Positions 46,298-57,560 of a DNA stretch of 64,000 nt are shown here, piece by piece (position 1 is the stretch's first letter; each line of letters opens with the position of its first letter). Below the pieces are notes generated by a model that did not search any database, was not told where the DNA came from, and saw only the letters and a list, made by a program, of their open reading frames with translations. The DNA is taken from contig JAMWET010001646.1 in NCBI GenBank assembly GCA_024036415.1, forward strand, positions 476,501 through 540,500, given 5' to 3'. A program made the position numbers and the translations under genes. The stretch is from Prochilodus magdalenae. Taxonomy: Eukaryota; Chordata; Actinopteri; Characiformes; Prochilodontidae.

Positions 46298-46416
46298 GAG
46301 CAAAGTGAACAGCAGCATAAGCATCAATAGACATTTCAGTGACAGTTACACCTGGGCGGTAGGTGTAACTGTCACTGAAATGTCTATTGATGCTTATGTT
46401 GCTGTTTGCTTTGCTC
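46298..46416. repeat. Near-perfect inverted repeat (hairpin), 56-nt arms
   Basis: Arm 1 is 46,298-46,353 and arm 2 is 46,361-46,416, separated by a seven-base loop (gggcggt). By direct comparison 53 of 56 positions are complementary, and the 38 positions next to the loop are perfect. In a plus-strand transcript all three mismatches would be G-U wobble pairs, giving an unbroken 56-bp stem. The sequence is not simple-repeat and I do not recognise it as a transposon end. It could be a compact foldback element, a recent inverted duplication, or the source of a hairpin RNA. A 70-codon frame starting at 46,305 passes through it and is not a credible gene. Confidence 0.85.
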
Positions 46417-47448
46417 TGTCTGTGACAATTAACCTTGACTTAATGCAATGCCCTTTGACTAAATGCATTGCCCTCCTGGCATCATGCCAACTCCTTGTGT
46501 ATACAGCACTGATGTAACTGTTCTGTTTAATCATTCCATAAATGAACTGCATAGCACTGAACAACAACACCGGCTCACAACACTGGGCTGCTATCAGCAA
46601 ACTCATGATTTGGAAGAAATGAGTCCATCTGAAGCCTGTTAGAGAAACCTATGTATGAGGGAACGTGCTCAAGAACCTCGTTAGCATGCTCGTTAATCCT
46701 AGATTCAAAGCCATCAGGAAACCTACCACTGAGCTACATCCCTAATGCACCCTTTAATACGTCATTTTTTATCTCTCCTCCCCATTAACCTGCTGGAGCT
46801 GTCATTACCCAGGGTCTCAGAACCTCTTCATTTCCAAATTAATCACTGGTAACACATGAGGCCGAAGCATTTAACCCTCTAGAGGGTAAAGGTGCTTCAG
46901 GGAGGGAGAATGTGGAGTCTGTTTTAGGCTTATAGTCCTGGCACGCTGCGACATTTTTGGAGAAAGTCAAGCAGGAGACAGAGCTTTCCATCCCAGGAGA
47001 GACTGTCAGCTACCTTACGCCAATTTGAGACCATCCACCAATGCATTCTGGGAGAGAGGAGAGGAAGATTCAGAGTGTTATTTTTATTTTTTCATCTTTT
47101 CTTCCAAACTGCACACTGACCTGAATGCAGATTGAGAGCAAAAAGACACTGCAGACTGAGAAAGGAGAGCTGGGAGTATCGTTGGAAGAAAGGAAAAAAG
47201 AAGAAATAAATAAATAAAAAATCTTTCTGTTTCTTCGACACATTAGACAGGTAGCATTTTAGCGAGCATGGGGCTGCATCACTCTCAGACAGGGGCAGAA
47301 AGCAAGGGAGCAGGAAGAAGGCAGAAAAGAGAGGGATGAAAAGCGAAAAAAAAACAAGCAAGCACGACCGCGCTGCTGCCGAGAGCTGCAGCCCCAGATT
47401 CACAATCATTGGGGGAATCAAAACACTTTTTAATAATTCAGTATGAAT
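46417..47448. other. Non-coding stretch, purine-rich at its end
   Basis: Unremarkable to about 47,080. At 47,150-47,360 the plus strand is A/G-rich with many GAAA and GAAG words, giving a phenylalanine/serine/leucine-rich 195-codon frame on the minus strand (47,092-47,679) that is not a gene. Confidence 0.4.
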
Positions 47449-47524
47449 AGAGGAGGGGGAGAGAGAGCGGGAGTGCAAGAGGGAGCGAGAGAGAGAGAGT
47501 GAGGAAGGGAGGGAGAGGGAGAGT
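47449..47524. repeat. GA-rich tract
   Basis: Imperfect GAGAG/GGGAG repeat. Confidence 0.85.
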
Positions 47525-47839
47525 CTTGCGTTAAATGAGCAGGCAGAGGAAATGAGAGGCAGAAAAACACGCAGCCAGAAAGAAAGAAGCCTGCTCTCAT
47601 CACACGCGCTCTTGTTTTCCAGAAACACTTTAAGCACACAGCTCGCTACGCCTTCAACAACACGCTCTGAAACGCTCACTTCAGCTCACCTTCACATAAT
47701 CCTGCTCCCTCCATACAGCTTTGAGCAAAGCGGAGCTCACCTCAGCGCTGGCACTGCAAGCCATGCTCTTCTGGCAGATGTAGCCTACTCATTTGAAAGA
47801 TGCCAGGAAAGCGCGAGTCCTCGTAACTCGATGAGAATT

Positions 47840-48240
47840 CAAATTTAGAGACAATTTCCACCTCAATCAATGCAATCACAGAGGCATCCGCGAGGTCGCC
47901 TCCAAACCAAGGTGTCCACGCCTTAAAATCTGTTAGAGCTTTTCAATTTGCTTTTCCATCAGCACTTTGGTGCATATGCATTTTCCCCCCATCAAGGTCA
48001 GAGCCTAATTGTAATTGAATGTAGCTGCAGGTGGAGCGGCCTGGCCGGCGATCCAGTGCTTGGCCCCCCTGCTCTCCTCCGGTTACTGTTTTTAATTCCC
48101 CCACTCTGGCGACAAGGTGAAAAACACTCGCCAATTAACCGGAGCCCCAGTGATTATGCTGCTCTTGCTAACAAGTCCAATTTCCATCAATTATTTATTC
48201 AGAGGCCACACATACCGTCACGTACACGCACCATTCCGAG
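47840..48240. promoter_or_regulatory. Candidate conserved non-coding block (strongest)
   Basis: Repeat-free, GC-balanced block containing 'tcaatcaatgcaatcaca', the paired homeodomain-like 'cctaattgtaattgaatg', an E-box 'gcaggtgg', 'tttttaattcccc', 'gccaattaacc', and the octamer-like 'tgcatatgcatt'. The short plus- and minus-strand frames have no domain. Clustering of such sites without repeats is typical of vertebrate developmental enhancers; this remains an inference. Confidence 0.3.
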
Positions 48241-49317
48241 CAGAGGCCTTGAAACGGAGGATGTGGCTAGTCTATTTTAGCAAGCACCCTCTCTCTTATC
48301 CTCGCTCTCTCTCTGTTTATGCTCCCCTTCACGACAGCTGTGTCTCAGTGAAGGACACCTGGAAGTGGATAGGTCAAGACGCAACAACAAAACTTGCTTT
48401 CTTCTCTTTTTTTCGGTCCGCCCCACCTTTCTACATCCTCTTCAAAGAGGGTGCTCTCCATCTGCGATAACTTGGATGTTGTTGTGTCTCTGTAGGTGGC
48501 ACGATGCCTTCACGCTTGCTTGTGTGGGTATGGATGTTTGTAGGACCTTTCATTCTTCACAGTTTGCCTTTCACCTGTGTTCTTGGCTGTTTCTGCTCTC
48601 TGTGTGGGGCGGTGCAATCCAAGGTTGAAAACAATCAATCAAGAGAGAGTTGTCCATAAGTAATAAGTGTTGGATAATGAAACATTTTGGCACATAAGGC
48701 ATTAAAAGTGGACCTCAAGGAAATTAAATCCAAGAAAAATGCGGGATACCTCCGATTTCACAGGGATTATTATCTCATACCGATAAATCAATGCATGGTC
48801 ACAGCCTCACCTCTATGTGCCTGTGTGTGGCATGTGTACATGTTGTCTTTAAGTCCATATTTATATGCGACACTGTAGGTCTGGGTTCAGGGACACTGTG
48901 TGCCAGGGTCATGGCCTATTTGTCCAACGTGGCACTCCAGAGATATGACTCACTTAGCCTCAGTCAGGATCCCTCACCCCAGACCGCATTGACAGAGCCA
49001 CGGAGACAGGCAGACTGAGGGGCTGCCGGACCGCACCCTCCCTGGAGCCGGTGGAAACCCGTTAGCCATGGATAATGAATGATATTGCTCTTGGATGGAA
49101 AGGGGCTTTTTGTCTCATTACTTCTGAAGGCATGAGGGACAGGTAATATTGACACTACCATAAAGACTCCAGGTCTGTTGGGCCACACTGTCTGCCTCCT
49201 ATTATCCCTATACCGCACCCGCCACATAAAGCTCAGGGGGCAGAATTAGCGTCTGGTTGCTCTTTCTCTGGGTCGATACATATATATAGCCCTATCTGCC
49301 GTTCAGCTCTGTCACAT
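48241..49317. other. Non-coding stretch
   Basis: Includes a short CT patch near 48,289-48,312 and a GC-balanced part at 48,960-49,230. Several short overlapping frames show no family. Confidence 0.4.
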
Positions 49318-49945
49318 ACAGTGTGTGTCCAAAAGTGACCAGACACCTGCTTTTCAAGTTAAAGTTAATATAGCGCCTTTTACAACAGACCTAGTAACAA
49401 AGCAGCTTTACACAAAACCCAGGTCCAAGCCTGTGTGAGCAAGCCAAGAGCGACAGTGGCAAGGAAAAGCTCCCTAGGAACAAGAGAAAGGCACCTCCAG
49501 AGGAACCAAAACCCAAAAGGGGAGCCTATCCTCCAGTGGTCAACAAAACCAGAAGCGAAATGATCCAAGAATAAGATTTTATAATTAATATTCAAAACTG
49601 ATTATAGAGAAAAGGAATTTAGATTAACCAAGCTAACCAATAACTACTCGTAGAGGCCTATATGGGTTACAGTGAGAAATACAATAACAGTGAAAACCCA
49701 TGAACATCAATGATTACAGTTAGAAGCCTGTAATAAAGATCTGTTAGTGAGAATATGATAACTGCTCAATGAGGATATCTCACCCCAGCGCGCAATGATG
49801 CTCTTCCAACATCTCTGTTAAAATCAGGAGAATTAATACGGAAATGATCCCAATAACGGCATCTGCTCTTCTGGGAAGACATTCCACTATATGCTGGAAC
49901 ATTGCTGCTGGGATTTGATTCTAATCAGTCACAAAACAGTACCAC
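49318..49945 (+). mobile_element. DNA transposon remnant split by a nested repeat
   Basis: Left end 'acagtgtgtgtccaaaagtg' then 'accagacacctgctt' resembles a common fish DNA element whose end reads TGTCCAAAAGTxTxxxGACACCTGC. The interior of the same family seems to resume near 49,830 with 'gaaatgatcc', 'tgctcttctgggaagac' and 'ttccactatatgctggaaca' then 'ttgctgctgggatttgatt'. Between them lies an unrelated repeat. The right end of the element was not found. Assignment is from remembered sequence. Confidence 0.4.
49359..49600. repeat. Dispersed fish repeat nested in the DNA element
   Basis: Starts 'ttaatatagcgccttttaca' and includes 'acaaagcagctttacac', 'gagcaagccaagagcgacag', 'tggcaaggaaaagctccc', 'gaggaaccaaaac' and 'aaaggggagcctatcctcc'. 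This set is characteristic of a widespread teleost repeat. The overlapping 71-codon minus-strand frame is its antisense translation. Class not assigned; right boundary uncertain and may reach about 49,830. Confidence 0.6.
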
Positions 49946-50247
49946 ATTGAAAGAATGGCTATCAAAAGCAATGGGTTATTGAACGTTTGGCACAATATTA
50001 TGTCCAATTAGAGAGGACAAATTATGCTCTCTTGGACTCCATTGCGTTAATACGTTTCAGATTCACAATCTCCTGATGACAAGGCCAAATCTTAGACAGC
50101 TACAACAGAGAAAAGCCCTTCTGAATCTGTTGTTAAGGGAACACCAGGGTTCTGTCTTATGCATTTTCTTTATGTACTGTACTGCTTAGTAAAGCATGAT
50201 GTAAATGGTCATACTTACTTGAACACTGCTACATAACAGTGATATAT
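49946..50247. other. Non-coding stretch
   Basis: Nothing recognised. Confidence 0.4.
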
Positions 50248-50296
50248 AACATTTACATTTAACATTTACATCTTATTCAGAGCGATTTACAACTTT
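50248..50296 (-). mobile_element. LINE2/SINE-type 3' tail remnant
   Basis: 'acatttacatttaacattta' followed by 'catcttattcagagcgattt' resembles the tail of the SINE at 454-520 in the same orientation, with part of the stem-loop word missing. Only the tail remains. Confidence 0.5.
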
Positions 50297-52805
50297 GCTT
50301 AGTGTTCCATTGGATAATGTTTTTCAGCCAGTATAAGAAGGTTAGAGTCAAAACTCAGCATGAGCTCAGACACTGCCTGAACAAGGGCCAGTGCTAATAT
50401 TTAGAGAGAACAATACACAGGCATATATAAATCATTAGTGCACTACCTAGTCTGGACCGAGGTCTACCTAGTCTTGTGGAATTCCACAACAAAACATTTG
50501 ATGTTCATTTCACCCCCCCAACAATAAACATCTGGTTTATTCAACGGTTGCAGTTAAAAGCCATATATATTTAGTTGGGGAAAGTTAACTTTTGACAGAG
50601 AGTTCTGTTCACCACTACAGTCTGCCTAATATTACCAGCTGGGGTGATTAGAATTTAAAAAAAAAAAAAAAAAAACTGAATTTCTGATTTCCATGTCTTG
50701 CAAACTTATGAATGCAGCATAAGTTTATGACCATGTATGGTCGCTGTCCAAAACCTGTATATTCATAACAGTAACTTAGAGAGGAGGAATAAGCATAGCA
50801 CATTCATAACTTGTAATGAATCTTCATGTAATCAGATTTCATTAAGTCACTTTTTTCACAGAATAGAGATACATGTTGTATCAATGATATGACACTGCCA
50901 TGACATGCTTATGGCATGGTTATGTGGCAGTGTTTGAGTGCAGTGTTAGCTTGTGTGGTAATACCACACTGCTACAAACTCATTCTGAAAGTGGTGTGGC
51001 ATCTTGCTAGAAAGATAGTTTCTATGTTCTAGAATTCAATGTTGAATGATTTACACCACTCACTGGTGCTATGGAGGTTACAACTGAGACCTCAAATCAC
51101 CTGCTTCCTCAATTAGAAGGGGTGTCTGGACATAGAGTGTATCTGTACTGCATGTTGTGCTGTATGTCACACTGCATTACTGCGCATTTTGCTGAACATA
51201 CTTTTGACGTTCTGTTTGATTCTGTGTAACAGCACAGCACTTCTAACCCACCTCCAAGGCACGATCAAAAAGTAATTAGCTATTCGCCATGACAGACGTT
51301 TTCTGCTACTGTGTGGTTTTGGCCATGATGACATCCACCACAGTGACACCACAGTGTGCTGAGAGGGACACAATGCGAGCATGTCATGAACTTTGCACAG
51401 CACATGCTGTTTTCACTTGAAGGCTAAGTCGACCTTTTCTTCGCGCGTGGGAGAGTTGCTGGTGTGAGTAAGACACCAACGGTTTAGGCTGAAACTTCAG
51501 TCCGCAAGCACTGCGAGTCACAACAAAGCACACTAACAGGCAAAGACGGGGGGCTGCGGTTTTCTTTTTTCTTCCTTACCGAAAATGCACTTCCTGCAAC
51601 TCTATGTCCTAAGTTGACGCCTTAAAACTGCTTAGGATTCACCGCTGCTGCATCTTTTGGAGGCCCTTGAAAAGCATGTTTATATAGGCAGCTGTGCAGC
51701 GCTGTGTAAATAGCATTGAAAACGGCGTGTAATGGACTTTGAATGGGCCGCTCTGCATGGATCTGGGAGTGAGATGAGGCGTTGTGTTTGCTATAAATGG
51801 CGGCACCTGTTAAAGTGGGTTTCCGCACAAACATTGACAGCGGCAGCTCGTGGCTGTGAGGCACGTTTGCGATAGAGTAAGATGGAGCAGAAAGGCGCAC
51901 ATGGCCACCAGCGCGAGCCTCCGCACCTGCCTCTCCGCAGCTGCCTCCACACTCAGCCAAGAGTCCGAATAACCAATCAGAAAGATAATTGCCTCGCCGT
52001 CCTCTGGCCCTCGTCCGACTCTAACAGTCGGCCTGTTGTGTGAGTTTTTTTCCTCACTTTTTTGTGTTTTCTGAGGGTGTTAACCCCCTGCCTAAGTCCA
52101 GACAGTGTAATGTGCTACATGGGGAGCTTGAGAGTCTGAGATTTTGAGGGTCTGTCTGGTTGCGCTCATCAGCAACGTGTGAAGTCTGCTCGTAATGGAG
52201 AAGTGGTAAGTGGTAATGTGTCCTCATGGGTTCCATTAACATTCAGAACAAGCGCTTGGATATCAGCGTTTATCATCATCTAAATATAGAGTCTTTGTAA
52301 TAGATGCTTCTGCTGGGCCAACTCCCTCAAATTTAGACGGACTTATTTGATAGACTATCCTCATTAATAAATGACAAAATAGATGGTATCTTGAGCAGTA
52401 ATGGACCTATCCATCTTAACTTTTTGAGTGCTGCGCGAGATAACGCGTCCTCCAGACTTTCAACACAAAAGCCGAGGTCACGTCTTCACGCCAAACAACA
52501 CCACAACAGTTTCTCTCTCCCCTGACCCGACCCTTTGTGGAAAATACATTGGTTGTGGTTTTTCAGGGAACACTGAAACATTCATCTCTTGTTCTCTTGA
52601 CTAAACCCTGGCACATTTCTCGCAAACCCCAGAGGCAGAGAGCGAGAGAGGAGCAGCTTAAATAATGAAGTCGTTTTAGATAGAACCTTGGCCTGGAAAG
52701 TACTTGAGGGAAGAAAACACTTCTTTCACTTGTCTTTCTCTCGGCCAAGTTCTGCTGAGCTCCTTCTCATTCAAAGCCATGAGATGTTATTTACTCTACT
52801 GAAGC
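50297..52805. other. Non-coding stretch with GC-balanced blocks
   Basis: A 19-base A run lies at 50,657-50,675. The 51,420-52,060 part is GC-rich for this window, with low stop density (112-codon minus-strand frame at 51,622-51,960) but no recognised protein; it could be conserved non-coding DNA. A 78-codon minus-strand frame at 51,167-51,403 has a tryptophan-rich patch but no family I can name. Confidence 0.35.
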
Positions 52806-52829
52806 TATATATATATATACACTATAATA

Positions 52830-52915
<86 letters not shown>

Positions 52916-52956
52916 TGTATGTATATGCATGTATATATACATATATATGTGTGTAA

Positions 52957-52982
<26 letters not shown>
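52806..52982. repeat. Long TA microsatellite
   Basis: About 175 bp of TA units with a few C, G and GC interruptions (TACACTATAATACTG, TATGCATG). Self-complementary throughout, so it can extrude as a cruciform. Confidence 0.95.

Positions 52983-52986
<4 letters not shown>

Positions 52987-53027
<41 letters not shown>
52987..53027. repeat. GA microsatellite adjoining the TA array
   Basis: About 20 uninterrupted AG units directly after the TA array; looser GA words continue to about 53,250. Confidence 0.95.
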
Positions 53028-53029
<2 letters not shown>

Positions 53030-53988
53030 ATGAAAACGAGCAAAAGAGATGAAAGAAGTGAGTGTGAGAGATAGAGAGAAAGCAAATTTATCAAGATAAG
53101 GCAGAAAAGAAGGAAGGCAGAGGACAAGAGCTAGTGCACAATATGAAACACAGAGAAAGAGAGAGATACACATATACAGCATGATCAAGTAAGTGAGGGA
53201 ATGACTGATAGAGACAAACTAAGCAGAAGAGAAAGAGAGAGGGAGAGTTCAGTAGCTGGACGTGGATGACTGCGTTTGCTTTGTCCAGTTGTGGCTCTGA
53301 TCTTGCAATGCTGGACTGCACTAATCTCAAGGGTCACTACACTTCCAGGGAGTCAACTGGCTTTGGCTGAATCTCCAGTAAACAGGCCACTAATGATCCT
53401 TCTCCTCTCTCACTCTGTCACCCTCCTTAATTAACGAGGCTCCACAGTAGCCATCCCTAACGCCGGCCTGCAGCCCCTCTTCTTCCTTCTTGTCTCGTTT
53501 TTTTCTGCTTTTTTTATGCTGCTGAATTTATAGAAACTCCCCTCAATCTTGTGATGTATCTGTGGCCCAAACCCAAGCATCACCTAGCCTTATCAAATGC
53601 CAGGATGAAACAAAGTGATTGAATGCCAGGCAGTAGCCATGGCGACATGACGCTATCGAGATGCTCTAGCCAAAACACAGTGCTGAAAATTGACACTCGG
53701 GCAGTGGTGAGAGCTGCGCTCTGATTGGCCGGCCTAAAAAGTGGTTGCTGGGCTCCTGTGAGCCGAACAGCCTCGCGATCCATCAGCGGTGTGAGCAGGC
53801 ATGACACAGAAAACCTGCTTCTTCCATTAGAGCACTGACATAACCTAATGCCTGTCCTTGCAACTCTCTCTCTGTCTCCCACACTCGTTTACTCTCACTC
53901 GCCCTCTCTCTCCACTAAACTCCTATTTTGTACTGGCCTCTTTCAAAAAATGCTAATCCTCAACTGAATATGCATCTCCTTGGCACTT
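53028..53988. other. Purine-rich flank, then non-coding stretch
   Basis: GA-rich on the plus strand to about 53,250, then balanced unassigned sequence. No gene. Confidence 0.4.
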
Positions 53989-54076
53989 TTCTTCCTTCTT
54001 ATGGTCTTCTCTCCTTTCTCTCCCCTTTCACCTCTCTCTCTCGCCCTCTTTTCCTCTCCCTTTGTCTTTTTTCCCT
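53989..54076. repeat. Polypyrimidine tract
   Basis: Irregular CT/TTC-rich run of almost 90 nt. Confidence 0.75.
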
Positions 54077-54630
54077 AGCTTTTGCACTCTTGTGCCCATG
54101 CCTGGCTCGGTGGCTCAGAGCTGGATCTGGGCATGTGGAGCGAATGAACAGATGCAGAAAGAAGGGATGAAACAGGCTTTATTGTGGCCTAAATGCACGG
54201 ACGACTCAGGAGGGAATGAGGCGGGGATGTTGGGGTGGGGGGGGGTCGTGTAAATGAGTAGCTTCGGCACAAAGCGCTCGTCTGCTCTCCTCTCCTCTGT
54301 TGTTTTGCTCTTTTAAATAATTGACATGGCCTCGCTACTGGAGACAAGGGACAAATCTGCTGAACTAATATCTCAGCCAGAAAGCACCAAATACTCTTCT
54401 GCATGCTTAAAAGGGCTTCCTTGGCGATTCTTGAGGTGGAACCACAATTCTAGGAAAACGCTTTGACATAAAAAAATTTCATTATGTGGTTAAAGCTTCT
54501 CACTCATATACAAAAACAGTTCCTCAGAAAAGTCCCAGGGGGCACTGTAAAATGTTTAGAAATGTTTATATGGTACTAAATTTCAGTCCTTCTATTAAAT
54601 ATCCCTCTGTCCAGCACTCCCAGCATGCTA
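54077..54630. other. Non-coding stretch
   Basis: Contains a G run at about 54,236-54,245. No recognised feature otherwise. Confidence 0.4.
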
Positions 54631-55264
54631 TAGGGCTGAAATATTTGGGCATTTGTGACTTAAATTGCGATGATTTCCTATAAATTGAGGTCCAGGACTT
54701 TTTTAGGCCAGGTAGACTATTGTATCCTATTTTCTGGGTTAAGGGTGTTTAACCAGTGAATTAATGATTCCGCAACACTATTGTTATTTTACTTCTTCTT
54801 CTTTGTCTTCGTCTTTTTTGTGTTAGTTCCACAGTTTTTGAGATATTCATATCATCACTTAAATTTCGGTATGTCCTGTCTGATCAGGAATGATGCTTGC
54901 ATACAGCAGATCTGATGTGTGGGTTTTTAATAAAAACTTTGGTAAAACTTTCCCTTTAAGAAATGAATTGGAAAAAGTGCACATCCATCTGCCAATCACT
55001 CTGCAGGTTCTTCAGCTCAAATGCACTTTTCTAGGTCTTGTTGTGCTCAGTTTACTAGCACGTTTACAGTCCATGGGTAGATTCTGATTGTTCTAATGAA
55101 TCTACAGGTGCTTCACAAAAGCTCTGTGTTATTGGTTTCAGTTTCCCACTTTGATTTTTTTGTAGAAATGTAGATTGTAATGTAGAGTTTAATTACAAAA
55201 GATTGCAGAATCGCAGCACTTAAATTGTGATTTCAGTATATAATTGATGAATCTTTCAGCCCTA
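54631..55264. mobile_element. hAT-like element with 8-bp target duplication, copy B
   Basis: Left end TAGGGCTGAAATATTTGGGC. The complement of the right end is TAGGGCTGAAAGATTCATC, giving inverted ends that match exactly over the first ten bases. The flanking eight bases are gcatgcta (left) and gcctgcta (right), seven of eight identical, as expected for a hAT target duplication. Subterminal words 'aaattgcgatgat' and 'gcagaatcgcag' resemble copy A at 25,771. The 634-bp interior has only a 65-codon unrelated frame and no transposase. Confidence 0.8.
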
Positions 55265-56979
55265 GCCTGCTACATCACAGCGGTAGAACTAACCATAATG
55301 TAAAGAGGGAGAAATGAATGAAACAGGGAATGCTGACATGCCCAGCTAAATGAACAAACAAACAGATGGACAAACAGATTGACAGGCAAATGAGCTTGCT
55401 GGACAGGTAAATTACGCTTGCTAGTTTGCATTCGTTTGGTGGTTAGCTTTCACTTGCCAAGTTTCTCCGACTGTAAGGGACTATGAAGGAACATAGTTTT
55501 GGTAAAGCTGTGTGAGTAAGAGTAGGGGTGAGAGACTGCTTACATCAGCATTACCCTAAAATAGGACTGCCTGGTTTACACAGAAAGAACTACACTAGCC
55601 ACTGGGCCCTGGAAAGATATTTACAGGACATACTTTGTACATATGTACAGTGTAGCTGACAAGCGAAAGAGCAATCCATTTAGAAAGAAAGCACTGATTT
55701 AGAGAACCAGCCATGGAAACCAAAAGTATGGCTCTGATCCAAAGAACCTTTTGGCGCCTTTATATTTAAGAGCATGCAGCAATAAAGTACCATTAAAGAA
55801 ATCACACCAGTCTTATTGAGAACAGCTGTGTTCAGCACTGTGGCTCTTATCTTCCTCAGTAAAAACTGTTGCTCTGTGGGACATTTACGACGTTTAGCCC
55901 AGATTCAAATCAAAGTGTGTCAAGCTGTTTCGCCGCTTTGAGTCTTAGGTTCTGACTTGCTGTGGACGAAAGTCAAAAGTCTAACCATCTCTCCATTTCT
56001 CCCTCTGTGTTATCGGGATCCTGCTTTTGCGGCTGTTGGACCGAAGCCACGGTAGGGACTTTCTGTCACAGTGTGACATCTCAGCGCTGTTCTCTGCTCT
56101 CTTGGGACTGTGTGAGAGTGTGTGATGGAGGCTCTGACTGGGAGCATATTGGAGATGGTCCCTGTGTGCTTGTGACTCTAGTGTCTGCTGGACAGCTATT
56201 CTCTCTTCTGCTTCAACTTCCTCTGACTGCAGATCAGACTTTCCTTCAGCACTGTCAACAGCTCTACACTGGTGCACGTTCCCTGTGGGGATAGGAAGCA
56301 GTTTAAAGGCAACCATATTCACTTTTTACACTGCCATATCACTCCAATACCCCAATGTAAATCCTTAAACCCTAAGGGCCCATATGCAGGCATGCACTTC
56401 AGGTATAACTCACATATTTGTTTCGTAGCAGTTACTGAATACTTTTGTTGGGTAGGTCATAGAAGAGTAAAAAATACCCTTTTTGATACTCAGTATCTGC
56501 ACTGGCCTGATACCACTGGCCTCATACTAATAATGAAAGGACTGCAGATCTGAATAGACTAAATAATAAAAACTAGAAAGAACTTTGTCTGAAGGATGCC
56601 AACAAAAATAATCATAACGCATAAGCACTGACACTGAAGCATAGTATATTTATAAAGCAGAACTTGAATATGTTAACAGCTTATACCAGTAATCACATGA
56701 TGACTGTTCCATTTATACTACTACTACTATTAAAAAGAAGAAGAAGATTTATAAGGACCTTTAAACTTTAAAAAGTGCTTTAGATAGAATTGTTAACAGA
56801 CTCTTAACAGAGTACTAATTTAAAATCACATGAGACCATGACACAGATTTATAAGGTAAGATTTAATCATTTAATTCATCATTTAATTAATAGTAACAAT
56901 TAATTAAAACGGCAATAAGGTAAATACCAAAGAGACAGAATTTTAATTAAACGGCAAGTTTAAGAGAGTTAAATGTTTA
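55265..56979. other. Non-coding stretch
   Basis: Overlapping 110- and 113-codon frames on opposite strands at 55,962-56,322 indicate low stop density in a GC-balanced part, not a gene. A short AAG run lies at about 56,734-56,748. Confidence 0.4.
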
Positions 56980-57560
56980 TTAAGTGTGCACTGAGCTCAG
57001 CTGTCTAATAGCCGGAATTGAGTTCCACAGTTTAGAAGCATCATAAATGAAAGAGTCTCTCCATCTTTTCTGGGTCTTAGAAGGCCAGTATCTGCAGATC
57101 TAAGATCACATGCTACAACATACAGAGTGAGACATTCTGTGATGTAAGCTGCTGCTAGATTATTTAGAGCTTTATAGACTAGTAGCAGAACTTTAAAAAC
57201 TTCTAAACAATACAAGCAGCCAGTGCACTTCTTTTAAAGCAGTGGTTATGAGTTCACCACTTTTGTTTTGTTAGCAGTAATGCTGCTGTGTTTGGTTGAG
57301 GATGAATTGTTTCCCTAGAAACTCCAGTAAGAAGAGCATTAGAGTAATCAACTCTGCTTGTAACAAACGCATCTAGACCTATGGTGCAGCATAACTCCTG
57401 AGTAATGATACTAATAAAACAGAGGCCTATTTAAGCCTTATAAAAGCTGTGTGCAGCCTTTAAATAAAGAGCTACCTAAAGCTCCTACTTGCTAATGGAT
57501 GTGCTCAGATTAAGAATGAACTTTTTAGAAGGCTTAGAGTTAGAAAGATTGATAACTTGG
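56980..57560 (-). mobile_element. L2-type LINE reverse transcriptase remnant (minus)
   Basis: On the minus strand, in order, residues DAFVTSRVDYSNALLTG (counterpart of HAFISSRLDYCNALLTG) lead to TKTKVVNS-PLL. LKEVHWLLV then stands for the LKSLHWLPV motif, and FKVLLLVYKALNNLAAAYI and DLRSADTGLL follow. After a frame change SFIYDASKLWNSIPAIRQL corresponds to AFSxxAPKLWNSLPxxIR. These are consecutive C-terminal blocks of fish L2/Maui-type LINE ORF2. The frame is lost at least three times. It is the same part of the element as at 34 kb but extends further toward the C terminus. Confidence 0.8.

Noticed and set aside
47092..47679. 195-codon minus-strand frame, the longest in the window
   Set aside because: It is the antisense translation of an A/G-rich region and a GA repeat, giving serine/leucine/phenylalanine strings. 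No domain and no splice context.
51167..51403. Minus-strand frame with a tryptophan-rich patch that looked protein-like
   Set aside because: I could not connect it to a family, and it lacks splice signals; kept only as unassigned sequence.
52688..53188. Isoleucine/tyrosine-rich frames on both strands
   Set aside because: Translations of the TA and GA microsatellites.
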